DNA from: Hyphomicrobiales bacterium
Lineage (GTDB): Bacteria; Pseudomonadota; Alphaproteobacteria; Rhizobiales; Beijerinckiaceae
Assembly (NCBI GenBank): GCA_930633495.1
Contig: CAKNFJ010000001.1
Coordinates: 4,859,001 to 4,923,000, forward strand
Reading direction: 5' to 3'
DNA length: 64,000 nt
Shown piece by piece: positions 34,655 through 43,050 of the stretch (the first letter of the stretch is position 1; each line of letters starts with the position of its first letter). Made by a program: the position numbers and the translations under genes. The notes under the pieces were generated by a model. It worked only from the letters and a program-made list of their open reading frames with translations, did no database searches and was not told the DNA's origin.

Positions 34655-35125
34655 ATGAACAAGATCATGCCGGCCATCGCGCTGACCGCGGCATTCATGC
34701 TGCCCTATCTTGCCCAGGCGCGACCGCTCAAGCTCACCACGACGCTGACGAACTATGGCGGCGACGGTGCCTATCTCGCGATCTATCTCACGAATGCTCA
34801 GGGGGCCTATGCCGGCAGCCTGTGGATGGCCGGCCGCAAGTCGAAATATTACACGCATCTGTCGGGCTGGCATCGTGCGACAGGGGGCAACTCCGCCGAG
34901 ATCAACGGTATCACGGGCGCCAGCGTCGGCGCAGGCCGCACGCTCCAGATTTCGCTCGATCTCGCCGATGCGCTCTTCGATGCCGGCTATACACTGCATG
35001 TCGATGCTGCCGTAGAGGACATGCGCGACAGTCCGGACGAGGTCTCAGTCCCGCTGACGACCGCAGGTGCGAAGACGCCGGTCCGTGGCCGGCGCTATGT
35101 ATCGAGCCTGGCTTATGCGTTCTGA
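34655..35125 (+). CDS. DUF2271 periplasmic protein with candidate flavinylation site
   Basis: A 156-residue exported protein (signal peptide MPAIALTAAFMLPYLAQA). The DUF2271 body includes GDGAYLAIYLTNAQGAYAG and HLSGWHRATGGN. Residues 87-90 are TGAS in INGITGASVGAG, matching the [S/T]GA[S/T] acceptor motif that ApbE enzymes modify with FMN, with Ser90 as the candidate site. AAAGGAGGT lies nine nt before the ATG. It begins an operon with a PepSY-flavodoxin reductase (3-nt gap) and apbE. I infer that it is a flavin-carrying electron carrier. Confidence 0.82.
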   Translation: MNKIMPAIALTAAFMLPYLAQARPLKLTTTLTNYGGDGAYLAIYLTNAQGAYAGSLWMAGRKSKYYTHLSGWHRATGGNSAEINGITGASVGAGRTLQISLDLADALFDAGYTLHVDAAVEDMRDSPDEVSVPLTTAGAKTPVRGRRYVSSLAYAF

Positions 35126-35128
35126 GCG

Positions 35129-37342
35129 GTGGCCGGCATGATCCGCCTTGTTCATCGCTGGCCCGGTCTTGTAGCCGGCCTTCTGCTGCTGGTGCTCAGC
35201 CTGAGCGGTGCGCTTCTCTCGATATTTCCGGCCGTCGAACGCCTCTCCTCGGTGCAGGCGGACGCGCTTTCGACCGCTGAGCTGGCCGAGCGCATCCAGG
35301 CGGTTCATCCCGAGGTCGAGCAGATCAGGCGGAGGCCTTCGGGCCGGATTAGCGCCTACTGGTCCGAGAACGGCGTGCCGCGGGCAGCGGTCATGGATCC
35401 CGCGACAGGGCGGGAGATCGCCTCCGCCGATCCGAACCCCTTCGAGCGCTGGTTGACCAGACTGCATCGTTCGCTCCTTTTCGGCGACGCTGGTCGCATG
35501 GCGATGGCGGCCGGTGCCGCCGCCATGCTGGTGCTGGCTGTTTCCGGCGCCGTACTCGTCGCGCGGCGTGCAGGAGGCTGGCGGCGCTGGTTCTCGCCGT
35601 TGCGCGGGCCGTTCGCGGCGCGCCTGCATGTCGAGCTCGCGCGCATCGCTGTCGCCGGCCTGCTCTTGTCTTCCGCCACGGCCTTGTGGATGACGGCCTC
35701 GACCTTCGACCTCCTGCCCGACGGGCCATCATCGCCCGTGGCGGAGGTCGAGGGAAGTGGCCGGACAGGGATGCCCGTCGCAGGCATGGATATCCTGAAG
35801 CGAACACCGGTTTCCGAGCTGCGCAGCCTGTCCTTTCCCGATCCGGCCGATGCGACCGACGTCTTCACGCTCAAGACGGACCGCGGCACCGGCTATCTCG
35901 ACCAGGGAACCGGTGCGCTATTGGCCTGGAGCGACCCGAGCGCATGGCAGCGCGTCTCGGAGACCATCGACATGCTGCACACCGGGCGGGGCGCCGCTGC
36001 CCTAGGGCTGGTCCTCGGCTTGATGGCACTCAGCGTACCGGTGATGGCCGGGACGGGTTTCGTGCTGTGGTTCGCAGGCTGGCGCGCTCGCCCGCGCATT
36101 CGCGGCAATGCCGCGGCCGGGCGCGCCGAGACGATCCTGCTCGTCGGGTCCGAGGGCGGCACCACATGGGGGTTCGCCGCGACGCTGCATGCGGCGCTCT
36201 CGGCAACCGGGCAGCTCGTTCACGCCGCGCCGATGTCGTCCTTCGAGCCGGCCCGCTATCGGCAGGCGCGGCGCATCCTGGTCCTGAGCGCGACCTATGG
36301 CGACGGCGCTGCTCCTGCTTCGGCGCGGGGTTTTCTCGACCGGCTGAAATCCTTGCCTGCGCGCCCTTCGGTCGCGCTTGCGGTTGTCGGCTTCGGCGAT
36401 CGCAGCTTTCCTGGATATTGCGCTTTTGCGCAGGCCGTTGCCGATGTGGCGGAGGCGCGGGGCTGGCGCATGCTGGTTCCGTTCATGACGGTGAACCGCC
36501 AGTCGCCGCAGGATTTTGCCCGCTGGGGCCGGTCGCTGGGCGCCGTCATGGGGTGGGAGCTGGAGCTCGTCCACCAGCCGGTCCGGCCGGCGGCCTTCCC
36601 GCTGACGCTCGTTTCGCGCCGCGACTATGGCGCCGAGGTACAGGCGCCAACCGCCATCCTGCGCTTTGCCCCGCCGAAGCCGCCATTCTGGCTGCGGCCG
36701 ACCGGTCGCGGCTTCGGGCGTTTCGTGGCCGGGGATCTCCTCGGCGTCCTGCCGGAAGGCTCTGCCGTTGCCCGCTTCTACTCGCTGGCATCCGGGTGCC
36801 GGGACGGTTTCATCGAGATCGTCGTCAGAAAGCACCCCGCCGGCCTGTGCTCTGGCCAGCTCTTCGAGCTGCAGCCGGGCGATACGGTCAACGCCTTCTT
36901 GCGGCAGAACTCCGGCTTCCATGCCGGCTGCGACGCTGCGCCCCTCATCCTCGTCGGGGCCGGAACGGGTATCGGGCCGCTGGCGGGTTTCATCAGGGCC
37001 AATGTCCGGCGCCGCCCCATCCGCCTGTACTTCGGCATGCGGCATCCCGACAGCGATTTTCTTTATGGCGAGGAGCTGGAGGGTTGGCGGCGGAACGGAC
37101 AGCTGCAGCAGCTCACGACGGCCTGCTCGCGCACGCGGCAGCCCAGTTATGTGCAGGATGCGCTGCGCGGGGAGGGCGCCGAGATCGCCCGCATGGTTCG
37201 CGAGGGGGCGCGGGTCATGGTGTGCGGCGGGCGCGAGATGGCAGCCGGTGTCTCCGCGGCGCTCGCCGACATTCTCGCCCCCACCGGGCTGACGCCAGTG
37301 CTGCTCCGCGCGGAGGGACGTTATGTCGAAGATGTCTTCTGA
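35129..37342 (+). CDS. PepSY - flavodoxin - NADPH reductase fusion (transmembrane flavoreductase)
   Basis: A 737-residue protein. The N-terminal PepSY_TM region has helices LVHRWPGLVAGLLLLVLSLS, a periplasmic PepSY loop, and further helices near 130, 170 and 290. Then comes a flavodoxin domain (about 330-470: LVGSEGGTTWGFAATLHAA, SATYGDGAAPASARGF) and a ferredoxin-NADP reductase-like domain with ARFYSLASG (FAD) and VGAGTGIGPLAGF (NADPH), ending EGRYVEDVF. Electrons should pass from cytosolic NADPH through FAD and FMN to the membrane or periplasm. It overlaps apbE by 20 nt. Confidence 0.9.
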   Translation: MAGMIRLVHRWPGLVAGLLLLVLSLSGALLSIFPAVERLSSVQADALSTAELAERIQAVHPEVEQIRRRPSGRISAYWSENGVPRAAVMDPATGREIASADPNPFERWLTRLHRSLLFGDAGRMAMAAGAAAMLVLAVSGAVLVARRAGGWRRWFSPLRGPFAARLHVELARIAVAGLLLSSATALWMTASTFDLLPDGPSSPVAEVEGSGRTGMPVAGMDILKRTPVSELRSLSFPDPADATDVFTLKTDRGTGYLDQGTGALLAWSDPSAWQRVSETIDMLHTGRGAAALGLVLGLMALSVPVMAGTGFVLWFAGWRARPRIRGNAAAGRAETILLVGSEGGTTWGFAATLHAALSATGQLVHAAPMSSFEPARYRQARRILVLSATYGDGAAPASARGFLDRLKSLPARPSVALAVVGFGDRSFPGYCAFAQAVADVAEARGWRMLVPFMTVNRQSPQDFARWGRSLGAVMGWELELVHQPVRPAAFPLTLVSRRDYGAEVQAPTAILRFAPPKPPFWLRPTGRGFGRFVAGDLLGVLPEGSAVARFYSLASGCRDGFIEIVVRKHPAGLCSGQLFELQPGDTVNAFLRQNSGFHAGCDAAPLILVGAGTGIGPLAGFIRANVRRRPIRLYFGMRHPDSDFLYGEELEGWRRNGQLQQLTTACSRTRQPSYVQDALRGEGAEIARMVREGARVMVCGGREMAAGVSAALADILAPTGLTPVLLRAEGRYVEDVF

Positions 37343-38297
37343 TCCGGACCGCCAGGCGTTAAACGGACCCACCATGGGCACGCGCTGGTCCGCGCTGTTC
37401 TACACGACCGGAACCTTCGACCCGGCACCGGTTCGCAGTGCGCTTCAGGCTGCGGTGGATGAGGTGGACGAGCAGATGTCCGGCTGGAAGCCGGATAGCG
37501 ATCTGATGCGTCTCAATGCGGCCCCGGTGGGGCGATGGGTCGCTGTCCCCGAGCGGCTGATGACGGTGCTGGAGCTCGCGCTCGAAATCGGCCGCTCCTC
37601 GGCTGGTGCCTTCGACATAGGCATGGGCGATGTCGTGAGCGCCTGGGGGTTCGGCCCGTCCGTGGCCGACCGGGCCCTGATCCGCAAGGCGCTCGAAATC
37701 CCGCGACAGGCCGCATACGAGGTGCTGGAGTTGAATGTGGAGGGCGGCGAGGCGCGCAAGAGGGCTCCCATCGTCCTAGACCTCAATGGCATCGCAAAGG
37801 GCTATGGCGTCGACCGGCTGGCGGAGACGCTGCGCAGCTTCGGTATCACCAGCGGGCTGGTCGGCATCGACGGCGAGATGCGGGCCCTTGGCCTGCGTCC
37901 CGATGACGAGCCGTGGACGATCGCCGTCGAGAAACCCGAGCCCGCCTGCCGTACGCCGCACTCGATGCTTGTACTGCAGGACGCCGCGGTGGCCACTTCA
38001 GGCGACTATCGGCACTGGGTGGACGTCGGAGATCGCCGCCTGTCGCATACGATGGACCCGCGCCGCGGCGCGCCCCTGACAAGGTCACCGGCCTCGGTCA
38101 CCGTGGTGGCGCGGACCTGCGCCGAAGCCGACGCCTGGGCGACTGCGCTGATGGTCCTCGGTTCCGGGGAGGGGGCGGAGCTCGCGCGGCGGCTCCGGCT
38201 CGATGCGTTGTTCCTCATGCGCGAGGGCCAGACCATCCGGCCCCGGGCGGTCGGCGCCCTGTTCGCGGCTGGCCCGCTCAACCAGGTCGCGCGCTGA
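37323..38297 (+). CDS. apbE: FAD:protein FMN transferase ApbE
   Basis: A 324-residue Mg-dependent flavin transferase that attaches FMN to Ser/Thr of exported proteins. Motifs: GTRWSALFY, SDLMRLNAAP, LDLNGIAKGYGVDRLAETL, ATSGDYRHWV, HTMDPRRGAPL and CAEADAWATALMVLG. There is no obvious lipoprotein signal, so the cellular location of this copy is uncertain. Encoded immediately after a DUF2271 protein with a TGAS motif and a flavoreductase, its most likely substrate is that neighbour. Confidence 0.92.
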   Translation: MSKMSSDPDRQALNGPTMGTRWSALFYTTGTFDPAPVRSALQAAVDEVDEQMSGWKPDSDLMRLNAAPVGRWVAVPERLMTVLELALEIGRSSAGAFDIGMGDVVSAWGFGPSVADRALIRKALEIPRQAAYEVLELNVEGGEARKRAPIVLDLNGIAKGYGVDRLAETLRSFGITSGLVGIDGEMRALGLRPDDEPWTIAVEKPEPACRTPHSMLVLQDAAVATSGDYRHWVDVGDRRLSHTMDPRRGAPLTRSPASVTVVARTCAEADAWATALMVLGSGEGAELARRLRLDALFLMREGQTIRPRAVGALFAAGPLNQVAR

Positions 38298-38417
38298 TCG
38301 TCGCGAAACGGCGTGGCTGCCGCGATCGCGCCGCGTGGCCGCTTCCCCGGGGGCACCCGCTGCAGGCAGCCGGGCTCGGTCGATGTCGCGATACGCACTT
38401 GCATCTCATCAATATAT

Positions 38418-38437
38418 ATTATACATTATCGTATAAT
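38418..38437. promoter_or_regulatory. Candidate BigR/SqrR operator
   Basis: ATTATAC-ATTATC-GTATAAT, a perfect 7-bp inverted repeat with a 6-nt spacer in a strikingly AT-rich stretch (38409-38438) of otherwise GC-rich DNA. It lies just upstream of the sulfide-detoxification operon that encodes an ArsR/BigR regulator, and includes a TATAAT-like -10. Confidence 0.65.
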
Positions 38438-38462
38438 GACGAATGCTGAGAGGATGCTCACG

Positions 38463-39758
38463 ATGACCGCCGTGAAGATCGACGACCGGCTGACGGTCGC
38501 CAGCCAACCGAGCCAGGAGACGCTCGCCGCGTTGGCGACTGCCGGATTCGCCGCGATCATCAACAACCGGCCCGACGGAGAGGAGCCCGGCCAGCCCGCC
38601 AGCGCTGCCGAGAAGGCGGCCCTCGAGCGTGCCGGCCTTGCCTATCGCTTCATCCCCGTGACGGCGGCGACGATCACCGAAGCTGATATTCGCTCCTTCC
38701 AGGCGGCGGTATCCGGGGCGAAGGGAGCAGTCTACGCTCATTGCCGCAGCGGCACGCGTTCACTGACGCTGCACGTGCTGGGCGAGGTGCTGGCTGGGCG
38801 GATGAAGCCTGGCGATGTCGAGGCTTTCGGTCGCGCACATGGCTTCGATCTGTCGGGCGCCGCGTTGTGGCTCGCCCGCAATGCGGCCCGGACGCCGCAG
38901 GTGAAGGGCTTCTACGAGCCGCGCTCCGGCAGCATCCAGTATGTCGTTACCGATCCGAAGACGAGGCGGTGCGCGATCATTGATCCGGTCTATGAGTTCG
39001 ATGAGAAGTCCGGGGGGACCGCCACGCATCAGGCCGACGCGATCCTCGCCTATGTGGCGCGCGAGGGGCTCACCGTCGAATGGATCCTCGATACCCATCC
39101 TCACGCCGACCATTTCTCGGCTGCTCATTATCTCAAGCAGAAGACGGGCGCCCCGACAGGCATCGGCGCGCGCGTCACGGAGGTCCAGAAGCTCTGGCAG
39201 GGCCTCTACAACTGGCCGGAACTGGCGACCGACGGCTCGCAATGGGACTGGCTCTTCGCGGAGGGCGACAGCTTCAAGCTGGGCGAGCTCACGGGGCGCG
39301 TGATGTTCTCGCCCGGCCACACCCTTGCCTCCGTGACCTATGTGATCGGCGACGCGGCCTTCGTGCACGACACGGTCTTCATGCCGGATTCCGGCACGGC
39401 GCGGGCGGATTTTCCGGGCGGGAGCGCCAGGGCCCTGTGGGCGTCGATCCAGGCGATCCTGGCCTTGCCGGACGATACGCGCTTGTTCACCGGGCACGAT
39501 TACGAGCCCGGCGGGCGCGCCGCCCGATGGGAGAGCACGGTAGGTGAGCAGAAGCGCGCGAACCCGCATCTGGCCGGCATGACGGAGGAGCGCTTCATCG
39601 CGCTGCGCGAGGCGCGCGACCGCACTCTGCCGATGCCGAAGCTGATCCTGCACGCGCTGCAGGTCAACATCCGCGGCGGCCGGTTGCCGGAGCCCGAAGC
39701 CAACGGCAGGCGCTATCTCAAGTTCCCGCTCGATGCGCTCCCGGGGGCGGTGTGGTGA
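38463..39758 (+). CDS. blh: Bifunctional sulfur transferase/persulfide dioxygenase (Blh-like)
   Basis: A 431-residue fusion. The N-terminal DUF442 phosphatase/rhodanese-like domain carries the Cys loop AHCRSGTRS near residue 100. The C-terminal ETHE1-type metallo-beta-lactamase fold has THPHADHFSAAHYL, SPGHTLASVTY, and FTGHDYEPGG metal motifs. It oxidises glutathione persulfide to sulfite and handles thiosulfate. ATG 38463 is favoured: GAGAGG lies nine nt upstream, and ATG 38436 would overlap the operator. Its stop overlaps the next start (TGATG). Confidence 0.9.
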   Translation: MTAVKIDDRLTVASQPSQETLAALATAGFAAIINNRPDGEEPGQPASAAEKAALERAGLAYRFIPVTAATITEADIRSFQAAVSGAKGAVYAHCRSGTRSLTLHVLGEVLAGRMKPGDVEAFGRAHGFDLSGAALWLARNAARTPQVKGFYEPRSGSIQYVVTDPKTRRCAIIDPVYEFDEKSGGTATHQADAILAYVAREGLTVEWILDTHPHADHFSAAHYLKQKTGAPTGIGARVTEVQKLWQGLYNWPELATDGSQWDWLFAEGDSFKLGELTGRVMFSPGHTLASVTYVIGDAAFVHDTVFMPDSGTARADFPGGSARALWASIQAILALPDDTRLFTGHDYEPGGRAARWESTVGEQKRANPHLAGMTEERFIALREARDRTLPMPKLILHALQVNIRGGRLPEPEANGRRYLKFPLDALPGAVW

Positions 39759-40090
39759 TGACTTCCGCGATGACCGGCACGATGCCGCCGGCGGAGATGG
39801 AGGCGCGCGCGGGCGAGGTCGCCAGCTTGCTCAAGGCATTGTCGCATCCGGCGCGTCTGCGGCTCGCCTGCACCCTCGCCGAAGGCGAATACGCCGTCGG
39901 CGAGCTCGAGGAGCGGCTCGGTATCCGTCAGCCGACGCTGTCGCAGCAGCTCGGCGCATTGCGCGAAGCCGGGGTCGTCACGACGCGCCGCGAGGCCAAG
40001 CAGATCTTCTACCGCCTGAGCGAAGAGAAGGCCGCGCGCCTGATCGAAGCCCTCTACGCGATCTTCTGTGAACCGGAGCAACACCCATGA
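39758..40090 (+). CDS. bigR: ArsR-family persulfide-sensing repressor (BigR/SqrR)
   Basis: A 110-residue winged-helix repressor. The HTH is VGELEERLGIRQPTLSQQLG with wing REAKQIFYRLSEEK. Two Cys are present: RLACTLAEG in the second helix and YAIFCEPEQ near the C-terminus, the pair that forms a per/polysulfide bridge in SqrR and BigR. Located inside the operon it should repress, between blh and the membrane genes, with one-base and four-base overlaps. Confidence 0.87.
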   Translation: MTSAMTGTMPPAEMEARAGEVASLLKALSHPARLRLACTLAEGEYAVGELEERLGIRQPTLSQQLGALREAGVVTTRREAKQIFYRLSEEKAARLIEALYAIFCEPEQHP

Positions 40091-40494
40091 GCGCCTATTG
40101 GCCTTCTCTGATCGGCGGCATGCTGCTCGGCCTTTCCGCCGTCGCGCTGCTGCTGCTCGACGGGCGGATCGCCGGCATCAGCGGTATCGTCGGCCGCTTG
40201 CTCGGCGGTGGGCAGGTTCCGCTGAACGCGGCTTTCGTCATCGGACTCATCAGCGGCCCGCCGCTCTACATGCTGGCCTTCGGGAGCTTCCCAGCCGTGA
40301 CCATCGCCGCCCCCTGGCTCCTGGTCCTCATGGCCGGGCTCGCCGTCGGCATCGGCACGCGCATGGGCTCGGGCTGCACCTCGGGCCACGGCATCCTCGG
40401 CCTCGCCCGCTTTTCGAAACGTTCGTTCGCCGCGACCGCGACCTTCCTCCTCGCGGGGGGCGCGATGGCGACGCTGATGGAGTTCCTGCGGTGA
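40087..40494 (+). CDS. YeeE/YedE-family membrane protein, first half
   Basis: A 135-residue protein with four predicted helices and the family motif GTRMGSGCTSGHGILGLARF including the conserved Cys in SGCTSGH. The YeeE/YedE family imports thiosulfate or related sulfur species. It overlaps bigR by four nt and the second half gene by four nt; in many bacteria the two halves are separate and act together. Confidence 0.87.
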   Translation: MSAYWPSLIGGMLLGLSAVALLLLDGRIAGISGIVGRLLGGGQVPLNAAFVIGLISGPPLYMLAFGSFPAVTIAAPWLLVLMAGLAVGIGTRMGSGCTSGHGILGLARFSKRSFAATATFLLAGGAMATLMEFLR

Positions 40495-40934
40495 AGCATC
40501 TCGCGGCCCTGCGTATCGTCGTTGCGCTCCTCGCCGGCGCGCTCTTCGGCTTCGGCCTGTCGCTCTCCGGAATGCTCGATCCGGCGCGCGTGCTCGGCTT
40601 CCTCAATCTCGCCAGCGGGCATTGGGACCCGAGCCTGGCCTTCGTGCTCGGCGGCGCGGTGGCCGTGGCGGTGCCCGGCGTCATGCTGCAACGCCGGCTG
40701 CGGCACCCTCTGCTCGACGACAGCTTCCATCTGCCGGAGAAGACGGAAATCGACGGGCGGCTGGTGGCGGGCTCCGCATTGTTCGGAGCCGGATGGGGGC
40801 TCGCTGGCTTCTGTCCCGGCCCGGCGGTCTCGGCCCTATCGATGGGGCTCGTGCCGGTCCTCCTGTTCGTCGCGACGATGGCGGCAGGGATGATACTGCA
40901 TGACCGGCTGATCGCGGGGATGCTGCCGCGATGA
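40491..40934 (+). CDS. YeeE/YedE-family (DUF6691) membrane protein, second half
   Basis: A 147-residue four-helix protein from a GTG overlapping the preceding stop. Motifs: GALFGFGLSLSGMLDPARVLG, and GAGWGLAGFCPGPAVSAL with the conserved Cys in GFCPGP. It complements the preceding half to make the full sulfur-transport unit. Four-nt overlaps on both sides show one tightly coupled operon. Confidence 0.86.
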   Translation: MKHLAALRIVVALLAGALFGFGLSLSGMLDPARVLGFLNLASGHWDPSLAFVLGGAVAVAVPGVMLQRRLRHPLLDDSFHLPEKTEIDGRLVAGSALFGAGWGLAGFCPGPAVSALSMGLVPVLLFVATMAAGMILHDRLIAGMLPR

Positions 40935-41716
40935 CCTCGACCCTCGTCCCTGCACTCGCTTCCGGCGGCCTCGTGGGCTTCAGCCTCGGCCTGGTCGGCG
41001 GCGGCGGCTCGATCCTGGCCACGCCGCTGCTCCTCTATGTCGTCGGTATCGCCAGCCCGCATGTCGCGATTGGTACCAGCGCGCTGGCGGTCTCGATCAA
41101 TGCCTATGCCAACCTGCTCGCCCATGCCCGGAAGGGCCATGTGCGCTGGCTCTGCGCGGCCGTCTTCGCCGCGGTGGGGACGCTCGGCGCCCTGCTCGGT
41201 TCCAGCCTCGGCCTCGTCGTCGACGGAGCGCGCCTTCTCCTGCTCTTCGGGGCGCTGATGGTCGTCGTCGGGCTGCTGATGCTGCGGCCGCGCGGCGTCG
41301 GGCGTGGAGAGGAGCGGCCGGCCGACCGGCGCACATGCGCACTGACCGCCGCAGCGGCGCTGGCGACGGGCATGGCTTCCGGCTTTTTCGGCATCGGCGG
41401 CGGCTTCCTCATCGTGCCGGCGCTCGTCTTCGCCACCGGCATGCCGATGATCAACGCCATCGGCTCGTCTTTGCTCGCGGTGGGAACCTTCGGGCTGGCG
41501 ACGGCCCTGAACTATGCCCGCAGCGGCCTCGTCGACTGGGTCATCGCCGGGCAGTTCATCGCCGGCGGCGTCGTGGGCGGCATTCTCGGCATGCTGCTGG
41601 CGACGCGTCTCTCGGCTGGCAAGGCCACGCTGAACCGCATCTTCGCCGCGCTCATCCTGACGGTCGCGACCTATGTGATCTTCAAGAACCTGCCGGCGAC
41701 GATCGTCTTCGGCTGA
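40931..41716 (+). CDS. TauE/SafE-family sulfite exporter
   Basis: A 261-residue membrane protein with about eight helices in two repeats: SGGLVGFSLGLVGGGGSILA at the start and TGMASGFFGIGGGFLIVPAL in the middle, the duplicated Gly-rich signature of TauE/SafE. It probably exports sulfite made by the persulfide dioxygenase. It overlaps the preceding gene by four nt and completes the bigR operon. Confidence 0.88.
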   Translation: MTSTLVPALASGGLVGFSLGLVGGGGSILATPLLLYVVGIASPHVAIGTSALAVSINAYANLLAHARKGHVRWLCAAVFAAVGTLGALLGSSLGLVVDGARLLLLFGALMVVVGLLMLRPRGVGRGEERPADRRTCALTAAAALATGMASGFFGIGGGFLIVPALVFATGMPMINAIGSSLLAVGTFGLATALNYARSGLVDWVIAGQFIAGGVVGGILGMLLATRLSAGKATLNRIFAALILTVATYVIFKNLPATIVFG

Positions 41717-41814
41717 GCGTGGAGGCTGGTTTTTGGCAGGACGACGCCGGCAGGGGCCGGCTGAAGCCAACGGTCGCTATGCGGCGTGTATACTTGCTAC
41801 GGAGCCTGAACGAC

Positions 41815-43050
41815 ATGGATGCGCCATCCAACCAGCCGGGTATCGTCGGCGGTCTGAACGCGACGAAGCCGAAGCAGACAGGCATCTTCGGCCGCCGAGC
41901 CGTCCGGCGTGCCCTTGCGGGCGTCGCGGTCGTCAGTGTGCTTTTGGGTGCCGGCATCGTCTACAGCAATCGTCCGGTCGAAGTTGAAGCACTCATGCCC
42001 GAGCGTGATGTTCCGGTCCGTGTATTCGGACTGGGCACGGTCGAGGCCCGCGTGATGTCCAAAGTCGGCTTCGAGGCTGGAGCTGCGCTCGTGGAACTCC
42101 ATGCGGATCACGGCGACCATGTCCGCAAGGGGCAGGTCCTCGCCCGGCTCAGCCTTGGCGAGCAGGAGGCCAAGGCGGCAAAGGCACGCGCCGCGCTCCA
42201 GATCGCCGAAGTCAACATCGAGCGGGCGGAGGCGAATCTGGAGAAGGCGCGCGCCGTTCTCGCGCAAAGGCAGGTCGCCAACCGGCGTAGGCAGGAGCTC
42301 GCCGGACGTAGCGTCGTATCGGAGCAGTCAGCCGAAGAGTCCGCCCGGGACGAGGCCGTTGCCAAGGCGGACGTCACCGTTACCGAAAGCGAGGTCGCGA
42401 GCAGCAGGGCGCAACTGGCGGATGCTCGGGCGCAAGTCCAGTTCGAAGAAACGTTGCTGGGACACCGGACATTGACGGCTCCCTACGACGCGATCGTCAT
42501 TGAACGGCACAAAGAACTGGGCACGGTCGTCAAGGCCGGCGATCCGATCTTCACGCTGATCGCAAACGACAGCTACTGGGGCCTCGCCTATGTCGACGAA
42601 GCGCGTGCCGGCTTCATAGCGGAAGGCCAGCGGGTGCAGGCCCGCTTGCGGTCCCGCCCGCAGGACGTATTCACCGGCAAGGTGGCCCGCATCGGGCTTG
42701 AAAGCGATCGCAGCACGGAGGAGCGACGCGTCTTCATCAGGGGCGACAACCCGCCCGCCCGCGTTTTCCTGGGAGAGCAGGTCGAGTTCCTGATCACGGC
42801 TGCCACCCTCGCCGAGGCGCTCCTGATTCCAGAGGCAGCCGTCCATGGCTACAACGGCTACGAAGGCACGGTCTGGACGGCTGAGGATGGCCGGCTGAAC
42901 CGGCGGCTCGTCAGGTTCCGGCATCGCACGGAAGATTCCCGCCTTGAGATTGTCGGCGGGGTGCCAGAGCACGCGCGCGTGGTAATGCGCGTTGCGCCAG
43001 GCTTGCAGGTCGGGCGTATGGCGCGGATCAGCGAGGGCAAGCGGCCGTGA
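41815..43050 (+). CDS. Membrane-fusion protein of an ABC exporter (DevB/HlyD type)
   Basis: A 411-residue adaptor: one N-terminal TM (RRALAGVAVVSVLLGAGIVYS), a barrel-sandwich half-motif KVGFEAGAALVELHADHGDH, long Ala/Glu/Arg coiled coil, second half-motif TAPYDAIVIERHKELGTVV and a beta-barrel. ATG 41815 has GGAG ten nt upstream. Its stop overlaps the permease GTG (GTGA). With the permease and ATPase it forms a DevBCA- or MacAB-like exporter; no outer-membrane factor gene is near. Confidence 0.87.
   Translation: MDAPSNQPGIVGGLNATKPKQTGIFGRRAVRRALAGVAVVSVLLGAGIVYSNRPVEVEALMPERDVPVRVFGLGTVEARVMSKVGFEAGAALVELHADHGDHVRKGQVLARLSLGEQEAKAAKARAALQIAEVNIERAEANLEKARAVLAQRQVANRRRQELAGRSVVSEQSAEESARDEAVAKADVTVTESEVASSRAQLADARAQVQFEETLLGHRTLTAPYDAIVIERHKELGTVVKAGDPIFTLIANDSYWGLAYVDEARAGFIAEGQRVQARLRSRPQDVFTGKVARIGLESDRSTEERRVFIRGDNPPARVFLGEQVEFLITAATLAEALLIPEAAVHGYNGYEGTVWTAEDGRLNRRLVRFRHRTEDSRLEIVGGVPEHARVVMRVAPGLQVGRMARISEGKRP

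Noticed and set aside
35686..37362. 558-codon frame inside the flavoreductase gene
   Set aside because: Shifted-frame shadow; low-complexity Arg/Ala-rich sequence without motifs.
38399..38412. TTGCATCTCATCAA as an FNR box before blh
   Set aside because: Only the outer TTG/CAA and one half match; the adjacent perfect BigR-type palindrome explains the promoter better.
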